The notes beneath the pieces are model-generated. The model had not been told where the DNA came from. It saw only the letters and a program-made list of their open reading frames with translations, and did no database searches. A stretch of DNA of 64,000 nucleotides from DASPSM01 sp963800135 (GTDB lineage Bacteria; Planctomycetota; Planctomycetia; Planctomycetales; Planctomycetaceae). Where the stretch lies: contig CAWCZR010000007.1 in NCBI GenBank assembly GCA_963800135.1, positions 186,001 to 250,000 on the forward strand, in the 5' to 3' direction. Positions 9,040 to 17,398 of this stretch are shown piece by piece; within the stretch, counting starts at the first letter, position 1, and the number at the start of each line of letters is the position of its first letter. The position numbers and the translations under genes are program-made.

Positions 9040-9398
9040 GATTGGCCGGTGTCGCGACGGGTGGCAATTGGCTTCCAAAGGCCGGTCTCCCTCGGCAGCC
9101 CGGGAATCCAGCCGGAAAATACTAGGGCGCTCGACTCACCTTTCGGAAGCCCCGCGGCTGGCGTAGAATGAAGGCAATCGCAGTTTTCCGAGTCCTCTGA
9201 ACCAGCCGAGGAACTGCATCCGCGCGAATCGCCCCGCGTTATCATCGAACGGATCGATAACTTCATTTCGTTTCGCGGAGTCGTCGCGGTCAGTTGCCAA
9301 GAGTTTTCTCTCGATGCTCTTCCCTGCCACGAGACGCTAAAACGACAGGCGTATCAGTTGAGCTGATCTTGGCCCGCTGCCGCTCAAGGACGAATCGC
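9040..9398. other. Intergenic region, 359 bp, no gene seen
   Basis: No credible coding frame. GTTATC (9238-9243) and GATAAC (9256-9261) form a short inverted repeat that could be an operator half-site pair for the downstream peptidase gene, but nothing else supports this. The open frame of the next gene extends back to a TTG at 9294, overlapping the end of this region. Confidence 0.35.
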
Positions 9399-11069
9399 TT
9401 GGCTTCATCGCATCTCGGCCTGCGACCGCTCACGCGCCGTTGCCGACCCTCGCTGGGGCGTGGCACCCGTGCGCTTTGCCTCTTGATCGCGTCGTTGCTG
9501 GTGGTGGCCGTCGCCGACCAGACCATGGCGGATGTCGATCCGTCAGTCGTCGGTCCCGCGGCCCGAAACGCCTCCCCCAAGCATCTTGAGGCCGTTCAGA
9601 CCGAATTGCAGACGCTGCGAAGGCAACATGCCGCGCGGCTCGATACCCTCGCGCAAGACTTCACCGATCTGGGCCTGGCAGAACCGGCTCAACAGTGCCG
9701 GGAACTGGCGGCTCCGCTTTCGACCGCCCTCTTCCGCGTGCAAAAGCTGCCCAAGGAAAAGCAGGCTGAAATCCCCGCTGCGGTTCCGGCTAAAGAGCGC
9801 GATCTCCGCGTCACACTGCGGGATGTGCAATCGCGATATGCAACCGAGCTTTATCGACTTTCGCGTAAAGCCCTGTCGGCCGGGTATCCCAGTTATGCCT
9901 ACGGGCTTGTGCAAGAAGTCGTCCGGCAGAATCCCGACCACCAATACGCACGGCGAATTCTGGGCTACAAGCTCCGCAATAAAGAATGGGTGACGCCGTA
10001 TGCGGCCGACCGGCTCGACAAAGGCTTTGTCTGGGATGACCTCTACGGCTGGCTGAGAAAACTCGACGTCCCCCGCTATCGCGCCGGCCAGCGGCTTTAC
10101 GCCGGCCACTGGATGAGCGCCGACAAAGAGGCGGAGATTCGTCGCGATTTTCGCCATGCCTGGCACGTGCGGACGGAGCATTACCTGATCCATACCAATG
10201 TCAGCCTCGAGCGAGGCGTTGAAATCGCCAAGTCGCTCGAGCAGTTCCACGCCTTCTTCATGCAGACGTTCGCCGCGTTTTTCAGCACGCCCGAGCAGAT
10301 GGCGCGGCTGTTTCAAACCTCCGGGCCTAATTCCAACCTGCAGATCCGCCGCGATCCCTATGACGTCGACTACTTCCGCACGCGGCAGGAATATGCCGAC
10401 CGGCTGCGGCTCAAGATCCCGCAGGTCGACATGACCAACGGCCTGTATTACACGCGCGATCGCGTCGCCTACTTCTTCAACAATCCCGACCAGAAGGAGC
10501 AGGACACGCTGTTTCACGAGGCGACGCACCAGTTGTTCTATGAGAATCTGAAGGCCGACCGGATGGTCGCCGTCGACGCGAACTTCTGGATCATCGAGGG
10601 CATCGCCTGCTACATGGAGTCCTATCGCACCGAAAATGGCGAGTCCTCGGTGGGAGACCCGCACCACATCCGCATTCAAAACGCCCGCGAGCGTTGCGTT
10701 CTGGACAACTACTATGTGCCGCTGGAAAAATTCGCGGCGATGGGCATGACCGAATTCCAGCACAGCCCGAACATCCGCAAGAATTACAGCCAGGCGGCCG
10801 GTCTCGCCCACTTCTTTATGCAATATGAAGGGGGCCGCTATCGGGACGCACTGGTCGAGCATCTCGCCGAGATCTACCGCACGAACGGGCGGCAGCGGGC
10901 CTACGTCCGCGGCCTCGACGAACTGACGGGCGTCTCTTATGCCGACCTCGACAAGCAGTACGTCGAATACATGCACTCGCTACCGGCCGGCCTTGTCCAG
11001 GCCGCGGCGCCCGCGGCTGCGCCGGGCGTTAATCCGCCAGGCGTGAACCAGGCAGCTGCCGGGCGTTGA
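9399..11069 (+). CDS. Secreted HEATH-type zinc metallopeptidase-like protein (DUF1570-like)
   Basis: TTG at 9399 is preferred as the start because AAGGA lies 8 bases upstream and it leads directly into a signal peptide ('ALCLLIASLLVVAVA'); the frame is open back to a TTG at 9294. The mature protein has a helical N-terminal half and a gluzincin-like zinc site: HEATH at residues 373-377 with a third ligand candidate Glu400 in 'WIIEGIACY'. This HExxH...E arrangement is that of the DUF1570-like peptidases common in planctomycetes. Expected in the periplasm or at the cell surface; substrate unknown. The C-terminus is Ala/Pro-rich and its last 41 bases overlap the end of ribD on the other strand. 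Confidence 0.72.
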   Translation: MASSHLGLRPLTRRCRPSLGRGTRALCLLIASLLVVAVADQTMADVDPSVVGPAARNASPKHLEAVQTELQTLRRQHAARLDTLAQDFTDLGLAEPAQQCRELAAPLSTALFRVQKLPKEKQAEIPAAVPAKERDLRVTLRDVQSRYATELYRLSRKALSAGYPSYAYGLVQEVVRQNPDHQYARRILGYKLRNKEWVTPYAADRLDKGFVWDDLYGWLRKLDVPRYRAGQRLYAGHWMSADKEAEIRRDFRHAWHVRTEHYLIHTNVSLERGVEIAKSLEQFHAFFMQTFAAFFSTPEQMARLFQTSGPNSNLQIRRDPYDVDYFRTRQEYADRLRLKIPQVDMTNGLYYTRDRVAYFFNNPDQKEQDTLFHEATHQLFYENLKADRMVAVDANFWIIEGIACYMESYRTENGESSVGDPHHIRIQNARERCVLDNYYVPLEKFAAMGMTEFQHSPNIRKNYSQAAGLAHFFMQYEGGRYRDALVEHLAEIYRTNGRQRAYVRGLDELTGVSYADLDKQYVEYMHSLPAGLVQAAAPAAAPGVNPPGVNQAAAGR

Positions 11070-12180
11070 TGTAGACGTCGCCGTCCAACCGCTCGACCGA
11101 GATGGTCCGCAGCTCGGCCGCAAGGTTCAGTGCGGCGAGCCCCGATCCGCCGACGGCCCCCGGGGACCGCTCGCCTCCCAGGATCTTGGGAGCGATGAAC
11201 ACGTGAAACTCGTCGATCCGCCGCTCGTCGAAGAGTGCACCCAGGAGTGCCGCCCCGCCCTCCACGAGCACGTTGGTCAAATCGCGACGGCCCAACTCTT
11301 TGAGCAGCGCACCCAGGTCGACGCCGAATTGCGCCGGGTTCAAGGCGTCGTTCGGTCGCGCGACGGGCAACTGCAAGACTTCCGCGCCGCGCTCTTTGAG
11401 CCGTCGCACGTTTTCAGCGGGCGCCTCTGGGCCGCAGGCCACCAGAAGCGGCGCCTCCCCGACCGTGCGCACCAGTTGCGAGTCGACGGCAAGGGCCGCT
11501 TTTGAGTCGATCACGATCCGCGTCGCGATCCGCGGGCCGGGCGGCCGGGCGGTTAACAATGGATCGTCGAGCGCGGCTGTCCGTGCGCCGACCACGATGG
11601 CATCCATGCGTCCGCGGAGCCAGTGCACGACTGCGCGGCTCGCTTCATTCGAGATCCAGCGCGACTCGCCCGTGGCCGTGGCGATCTTGCCGTCAAGGCT
11701 CATGGCCCACTTGGCGTGCACCCAGGGTTCTCGCCGTTCGACCAGTTTGCGGAAGGGGGCCGTCAGCTCGAGGGCCTCATCTGCCAGGAGTCCTTCTTCG
11801 ACCTCGACGCCCCCCGCGCGCAGCACAGCAAAGCCCTGGCCGTCCACTCTAGGGAAAGGATCGCGGCAGGCGGCCACGACCTTGCGGATGCCCGCGCGGA
11901 GAATGGCGGCGGCACACGATCCCGTTTTGCCCTCGTGGCAGCAGGGCTCGAGTGTGACAAACAGGGTCGCACCGGCGGCTCGCAATCCGGCACTGTTAAT
12001 CGCCTCGATTTCCGCGTGCGGGCCACCGAATCGCTGGTGCCAGCCCTCGGCAATGAAGCCAAAGGAGTCGTCGACGAGGACCGCCCCGACCGCCGGATTG
12101 GGCTCGACGAATCCAATGCCCCGAGTGGCCAATTCCAGGGCGCGGCCCATCACGCCGGCTGCATCGGTGAACCGCCACAT
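11029..12180 (-). CDS. ribD: Bifunctional riboflavin deaminase/reductase RibD
   Basis: A 383-residue two-domain enzyme of riboflavin synthesis: the N-terminal cytidine-deaminase-like domain deaminates the pyrimidine intermediate and the C-terminal DHFR-like domain reduces the ribose. The zinc site is complete: H55-A-E57 in 'GGPHAEIEA' and Cys80/Cys89 in 'EPCCHEGKTGSC'. The reductase begins near residue 150 with 'WVHAKWAMSLDGKIATATG' and keeps 'LVEGGAALLGALF'. ATG 12180 has AGGAG 8 bases upstream, better placed than a GTG at 12189. It starts a few bases past the stop of the SEC-C/TPR gene, so the two are probably coupled. No other rib genes are in the window. Confidence 0.93.
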   Translation of the reverse strand: MWRFTDAAGVMGRALELATRGIGFVEPNPAVGAVLVDDSFGFIAEGWHQRFGGPHAEIEAINSAGLRAAGATLFVTLEPCCHEGKTGSCAAAILRAGIRKVVAACRDPFPRVDGQGFAVLRAGGVEVEEGLLADEALELTAPFRKLVERREPWVHAKWAMSLDGKIATATGESRWISNEASRAVVHWLRGRMDAIVVGARTAALDDPLLTARPPGPRIATRIVIDSKAALAVDSQLVRTVGEAPLLVACGPEAPAENVRRLKERGAEVLQLPVARPNDALNPAQFGVDLGALLKELGRRDLTNVLVEGGAALLGALFDERRIDEFHVFIAPKILGGERSPGAVGGSGLAALNLAAELRTISVERLDGDVYINARQLPGSRLAD

Positions 12181-12185
12181 GGCGG

Positions 12186-14342
12186 TCACTCCTGTCCGGG
12201 GAGCCAGAGCTTTTTGGATCCCGCGGCCGGCTCGCTCGATCCCGAGGGGGTCCAGAGTCCGCCGCTGGTTGGCGCCGCGCCGCTGCCGACGAGCAGCTCG
12301 GCCGAACGTAGCCAGCTCAATTTTTCGGCGTTGGCTGCGGTGAATTGCTCGAGCATGCGCGCGACTTCCGGAACCTTGGGGGCATAGTAGTCGTGCAGCG
12401 TGCGATACAAGGTGGGCAGTTCCGCATCATCCGGATTCTCCGCCCGCAACAGAAACTCCATCATCGTCCATTTGCACAATCGCTCGAAGTTCTGAGGCGA
12501 TCGGGCCGCATGCTCGCGGCCTTTCTGGGCCCAGGCGATCGCATCCGCGTGCCGCTCGTCCTGGTGTGCAATTTCGAGCAACCCCTCGAAGACGCGATCA
12601 GGGCCAATCTGCTCGAGACACTGCGGCCGGGCGACGACTTCATTGAGTACGCGCGTGGCGAAGCGGCGGTGCCCAATCACAGCCGCGCCGATAAACGTTC
12701 ACTAGTTGCGCGTCGGACAGATCGGCAATCGGCAAACGCTGCAGCTGCATCGGCGACAGCGAGCTCAGGGGTTCAGCTGCGGCCGGCGAAAGCGGTTGCA
12801 GGGGCTGAAGTCCTAAGCGAGCGAGGATCGCCTCGAGATCGACAATGCCGTTGAGCCGCTCGGAAAGCGCATCGAGCACGTAGACCGCAGCCGTCAGCCG
12901 CACGCGGAACCCCGGGTCCGCCGCAATGGCACCCGGGCTCTTGCCGTCGAGCGCAGCCTGCGGAGCGTTCCACCAAATATCATCGACCAAGTGCTTCCAC
13001 CATCCCTCTTGGATGCGCGCTGGGACGATTCGGGGGCCGCGCTGAACAGCTTGCGCCGGAAGTACGGGGCGAGCTCGCGGGCGACCGGCTCGACCTCGGC
13101 ATCCGTCAGTTCGTTCCGAGCGGCCGGCTTGGTAATTTCGTCCGCGACCAGTTTCTCGAAGTCCGCCACCCGGGCGTCGAATTCCTTTGTGGCAAATCCC
13201 GTGACAATCGCCGCGGCATCCAGATTCTGTTCCGGGAGCGCATCGTAAACCGTGAGCGTTCCTACAACCGAAGGCAGCGCGTCAAAGGCATTCTGGCCCA
13301 GTTCCGATTCTTTGGCAACTGCTCGATCGAGCACGATCCATCGCCCGGAAACAGGCGGCCCCTCCGACTCATCCGGCGGCTCCACAGGCAGCGGAAAATA
13401 GAGCTCATTGCCTTCCAGCAGGCCGAGCAGCCGCGACGCGGACTTAATCGGAATGTCGACCTCGGTCGACAGGACTCGATCAGGAGAGTGTTTGAGGTCG
13501 AGTAACTGCGCGAAGGTTTCGCATTCGACGGCAAATTCAACGTTCGCGGACGCGGCGGCCGCTTTGTGAAACGACTGGGCGGCTCCCGGTTCATCGGCGT
13601 TCCATGCGCGGCACAACGCGGCGTTGCGCCACAGCTCGGCGTTGTTCGGCTCGAGTTCGGCGATCTTCGTGAACGTGCGGCCGGCTGGGCCAAAGCAGGC
13701 GATTTTCGCCAGCGACGTGGCCTTGTTGGCCTCGGCGGCGTTGGGGCCGTCGCCCGCGTAGGGATGGAGGTTCTGCACACTGCGCAGGGGGTAGGGCGTG
13801 CGGACGTCGCCGTCCAGCTTGAGTAGTGCGAGGAACGTATTCTCGCGCGATTTTTCCCCCAAAAGCCGCATCGCGACCGTGAGATACTGGCGTGCCGCCA
13901 TCATGAACTGCGAGCGAGCCATCACGTCAAAAAGTGTGAGCGCCAGCACGCCGACATGCTCGGGCGAGCGTGTGAAACACTTTTGGAAGGCCCGCAGAAT
14001 CGTCGGTTGAGCCGCCCGGTAACCCTGGTTGAGCAAAAGCACCAGCGCGGCCCGCGAAACAACGTACGGATGGTCGGGATGCGCCTTGAGGAGCTGTTCG
14101 AGGCGGCTTTGCGCCTCCTCGATTTGCCCCAGCGAGAGCAGTATTTCTCCGTGGACCGTGCCGACCCAGGGATTGTCTGGGTTCGACTTTTCGAGCTTCT
14201 CGATCGCGGCGAGGGCTTGTCGCGGCTGGTCGTTGGCCTGCAACCGGTTGATTTTCGTCATTTCGTCGATGATGCCGGCGCAGCAGAATTTCAGTTTCTT
14301 ACCGCTGCCGCACGGGCAGAGCTCATAGACGTCGATCGCCAT
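12186..14342 (-). pseudogene. SEC-C motif / tetratricopeptide-like protein, two frameshifts
   Basis: Starts at ATG 14342, GGAGGA upstream. The N-terminus is a SEC-C zinc-binding motif, CPCGSGKK...CC at Cys9, Cys11, Cys20, Cys21. Helical TPR-like repeats follow ('NPDNPWVGTVHGEILLSLG', 'AHPDHPYVVSRAALVLLL', 'EPNNAELWRNAALCRAWN'). The frame shifts by -1 near 13010 (continuing 'EGWWKHLVDDIWWNAP') and by +1 near 12705 (continuing 'FIGAAVIGHRRFATRVL'); the end is at 12186. Repaired, it is about 718 residues. SEC-C motifs bind zinc and often occur on proteins that touch SecB or ribosomal partners, but the role here is unknown. Both breaks leave conserved sequence on each side, so assembly indels are likely. 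Confidence 0.65.
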
Positions 14343-14457
14343 TGCAGGTGCTTCCTCCGTTCGCCGGCTCCGGCGACAGGCAGACGAACGCATTAATAAT
14401 GAGAAGCTTCCAACGTGAAGCCCGGCGCATCCCGCGCTCTTTACGGATGGTAGCGGA

Positions 14458-15981
14458 TCAGCAACCGCGAATCGACGGATCGCTGTCGGTTTTCACGAGC
14501 GCTCGTCGATGGGCGATGAAATGTGCCAGAGCGGGCTTCGGTGTCCCGTCCGGTCGGATCAAACCGGCGTGCGGGAATTCGTGCGGCACGCTGTCGGCAA
14601 GCTGCTTCCAAAAGATCCCCACGACCGGTTGCTTGGCCATTAGCACCGGGAGAACACCGTCGATCCAATCAACTTGTGCCGCCTCGTTCCAGGCTTCCTT
14701 CCAGCGGTTCGGTTCGATTTCGATGTCGTGCGAGGCCTGCAAATCATCGGCCCGCGCTTCGGAGGGGCAGGCGAGCGTGATGTAAATCGGAATCCCCAAC
14801 AGCGACCACAAATCAAGAAGTCTGGAAAGCTCAAGCAGGTCGCGCGGAGCCGATCCGTAGGGCCGAAATCCAACGGCGATCTCCAGATCGACCGCCGAGA
14901 GTCCGATGCCCGCGCGTAACAGAGCGTCGACAAATTGGAGGGGCGCCAGTCGATGGGCTCCGCGGGCCTGATATTCGCCCCACGGTTGTCCCACCCGAAT
15001 CATCACCTGCACTTCCTCGTCGACTTGCCGCACCACTTCCAGGGCGCGGGCCACTAGCCACAGCCGGCTCTCTTCGGATAAACCGAAGGCCCCCCCGGTA
15101 TTTCCCCGCGTACAGACGTTCCAGGTGCGGATTCTTCCGGCGTAGCGTCCGACGGCAGTCTCCACATAGTCGCAAACGAGGCTCTGCAGATTGGGCAGGT
15201 CGCCGCCCCACGAGCCGACCCACGCAGGCATTCCGTCGGCCGAAAGATCGAGTAAGGGTCCGCCGGAGACAAACAGGCGGTTCGCCAGCGCCCACTCCAG
15301 CTGAGCGTCCGCCAGATCCCAGTTGGTCTCGCCGGCCGACGTTTCAATGTGCTTCCATTCGACGGGAATCACGGCCGCGGCAAACGATTCGCGAAAGACC
15401 GCAGTCGCGCTTTCATCCGGCAAGTACTGGCCCAGGGCGCAGCCAGTCGCGGCGGCAGGCTGGGGCGACCGCTTGCGGCGGGCAGAAAGCCGCTGGCCGG
15501 CGTAAGCGCTGACGGCCATCTCGGCCGCTTCGAAGGCCAGCGCCAGCGACTGCGTGACGGGCTCGACGGTCTGTGCCGGCTGGCCCTGCAGGGCGACGGC
15601 TTCGCGAAACTTGCGTTGTGCCGCCTGAAATGGAGCGTCGAAGGATGGAGGAATCACCATCCCGCCCACTTCCCACGCGGACACCTGGTCGCGCAGCTGG
15701 GAGATTTTCCCCCGCGCCAACTCCAGCGGCAGCAGGTACGGTTCCTCGCGCTCCGGCAAGGAAGCCGTCGAAGTGACCGGTCGCCCGAAACCCTCAACCG
15801 GCCAGGCGACATGCAATCGCCCGCTTTCGCTCGACGTGCGGCGACAACTCACGACGTTGCCGGCCACGTCAATCTGAGTGGAAAAGACACGGCCATCGGC
15901 GCCGCTAAGATAGGCGTCGAAAACTTCCGGCCAACCGTCGAGCATCTCCGGCGGATAAACGAAGAACCGCATCACCCCCAT
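14458..15981 (-). CDS. GH10-like (endo-1,4-beta-xylanase-like) protein with atypical catalytic positions
   Basis: A 507-residue protein; ATG 15981 has AAGGA 6 bases upstream, and 'MRFFVYPPEML' just after is typical of a planctomycete family annotated as GH10. The first 200 residues form a beta-rich N-terminal part. Barrel-like segments follow: 'GCALGQYLPDESATAVFRE', 'FAAAVIPVEWKHIE', 'WALANRLFVSGGPLLDLS', 'RIRTWNVCTRGN'. In true GH10 enzymes the last segment reads W-x-V-x-N-E with the acid/base Glu, and a later ELD holds the nucleophile; here the first reads 'WNVCTRGN' and the second region 'DLEIAVGFRPYG', so the acid/base is not obvious. No signal peptide is seen. It may bind or process glycans by other residues, or be inactive. 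Confidence 0.5.
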   Translation of the reverse strand: MGVMRFFVYPPEMLDGWPEVFDAYLSGADGRVFSTQIDVAGNVVSCRRTSSESGRLHVAWPVEGFGRPVTSTASLPEREEPYLLPLELARGKISQLRDQVSAWEVGGMVIPPSFDAPFQAAQRKFREAVALQGQPAQTVEPVTQSLALAFEAAEMAVSAYAGQRLSARRKRSPQPAAATGCALGQYLPDESATAVFRESFAAAVIPVEWKHIETSAGETNWDLADAQLEWALANRLFVSGGPLLDLSADGMPAWVGSWGGDLPNLQSLVCDYVETAVGRYAGRIRTWNVCTRGNTGGAFGLSEESRLWLVARALEVVRQVDEEVQVMIRVGQPWGEYQARGAHRLAPLQFVDALLRAGIGLSAVDLEIAVGFRPYGSAPRDLLELSRLLDLWSLLGIPIYITLACPSEARADDLQASHDIEIEPNRWKEAWNEAAQVDWIDGVLPVLMAKQPVVGIFWKQLADSVPHEFPHAGLIRPDGTPKPALAHFIAHRRALVKTDSDPSIRGC

Positions 15982-16298
15982 TCTGGATCCTTGCTCAAAA
16001 CGGCAATTTCCCAGTCTAAAGCACTCGGGGCCAACTTTCGACACGTTTCCCGGGCCGAACGCGAGAAATCGGCGGCGACCGCTCGGTTTCGAGCAGCCAC
16101 GGTCGAGAAGTGGCCGCGGTAGTCGTCCGCAGATCGTTGTCACGCTTTTCCCACCGCGATACAGTGGGTCCGGACAGGGTGTCCCGATCGCGTTCCGAGG
16201 CGTGTTTTCCCGGTCGCCGCCGCGCAAATGTGCGGATGGCTCGCCCAGGGCTCGGACGCGGCAAGGATCGGCATTTCGCTAGCGAACGGAAAGGTGCG
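15982..16298. other. Divergent intergenic region, 317 bp
   Basis: Separates the minus-strand GH10-like gene from purC on the plus strand. It contains a sigma-70-like promoter candidate for purC (listed separately). No gene is supported here, although the purC frame is open upstream as far as 16110. Confidence 0.4.
16137..16165 (+). promoter_or_regulatory. Candidate sigma-70-type promoter for purC
   Basis: TTGTCA at 16137-16142, a 17-base spacer, then TACAGT at 16160-16165. The purC start codon follows at 16299, leaving a leader of about 125 bases in which no riboswitch-like structure was recognised. Confidence 0.4.
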
Positions 16299-17189
16299 AT
16301 GGCTCGCTCGGCGCCTCTGCAAAGTTCGATTTCCGGTTTTCCTGTGCGGCGCGGCAAAGTCCGGGACATCTACGATTTCGGCGATCGGCTTCTGTTCGTG
16401 GCGACCGATCGCATCAGCGCGTTCGACTGGGTCTTGCCGAACGGCATCCCCGACAAAGGACGCGTGCTGACGCAGCTCAGCGAAATGTGGTTCGGTCGCC
16501 TCGACGTGCCGCACCACCTGTTGAGTATGGACATCGGCGTGTTGCCGCTGCCGGCCGGCGTCGATCGCGAAAGTCTCAACGGCCGCAGCATGGTCGTGAA
16601 AAAGACGGAGGTCGTGCCAATTGAATGCGTTGTGCGGGGATACTTGTCCGGTTCCGGCTGGAAGGAGTATCAAAAGACCCGCGCGGTCTGCGGCGTTGCA
16701 CTTCCGACCGGGTTGCGTGAAAGCGAGCGTTTGGCCGAACCGATCTTCACGCCCGCCACGAAGGAGGAATCGGGGCACGACGTAAACATCTCGTTCGAGC
16801 GGATGTGTGAGATCGTCGGCAAGGACACGGCCGGACGTCTCAAGACGTTGAGCCTGGAAATCTACCGCCGCGGGGCCGAGCACGCCCTTCAAAAGGGGAT
16901 CATCATCGCCGACACGAAGTTCGAGTTCGGCTCGATCGGCGGCCAGCTAATTTTGATCGACGAAGTGTTGACGCCCGACAGTTCGCGATTCTGGCCGGTC
17001 GATTCCTACGAACCGGGCCGTTCGCCCCCCTCGTTCGACAAGCAATTCGTCCGGGACTGGCTCGAGACGACCGGTTGGGACAAGAACAGCCAGCCGCCGA
17101 CACTCCCACAGGACGTCGTTGACCGGACGCGGGCGAAATACGTCGACGCCTTCACGCGGCTGAGCGGCAAAGAGTTCGCCTATCGCTGA
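16299..17189 (+). CDS. purC: Phosphoribosylaminoimidazole-succinocarboxamide synthase (SAICAR synthase)
   Basis: A 296-residue enzyme joining aspartate to CAIR with ATP in de novo purine synthesis. GGAAAGG lies just before ATG 16299; homology starts soon after with 'RRGKVRDIYDFGDRLLFV' (the ATP-binding start) and 'ATDRISAFDWVLPNGIPDKG'. Other family marks are 'PIECVVRGYLSGSGWKEY', 'ATKEESGHDVNISFE', 'IIADTKFEFG' and the C-terminal 'LIDEVLTPDSSRFWP'. The length matches the long bacterial/yeast-like PurC form. It stands as a single gene, as is frequent in planctomycetes where purine genes are scattered. Confidence 0.95.
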   Translation: MARSAPLQSSISGFPVRRGKVRDIYDFGDRLLFVATDRISAFDWVLPNGIPDKGRVLTQLSEMWFGRLDVPHHLLSMDIGVLPLPAGVDRESLNGRSMVVKKTEVVPIECVVRGYLSGSGWKEYQKTRAVCGVALPTGLRESERLAEPIFTPATKEESGHDVNISFERMCEIVGKDTAGRLKTLSLEIYRRGAEHALQKGIIIADTKFEFGSIGGQLILIDEVLTPDSSRFWPVDSYEPGRSPPSFDKQFVRDWLETTGWDKNSQPPTLPQDVVDRTRAKYVDAFTRLSGKEFAYR

Positions 17190-17309
17190 TCGATCCCGGT
17201 GAATGGCAACGACTTCCGCGGCGTAGTCGGACGCGCGATCCCCGCAGATTGGCCCGAGTTTTTGCCGCGTTCTAAGCCGAGAATCTGGGCGTGTCGTGTC
17301 GGAATCTAT

Positions 17310-17338
17310 TTGCGATTCGCTCATAAATTCCGCATAAT
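17310..17338 (+). promoter_or_regulatory. Candidate sigma-70-type promoter for the Ser/Thr kinase gene
   Basis: TTGCGA at 17310-17315, a 17-base spacer and CATAAT at 17333-17338 (five of six -10 bases), inside a clearly AT-rich patch. The kinase start codon is 61 bases further on. Confidence 0.45.
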
Positions 17339-17398
17339 AAGCGTGCTTTTATCGGTGTTTGGTTCGCTCCCAAAGCCCCGGAGAGCGAAGGGGTCGTC

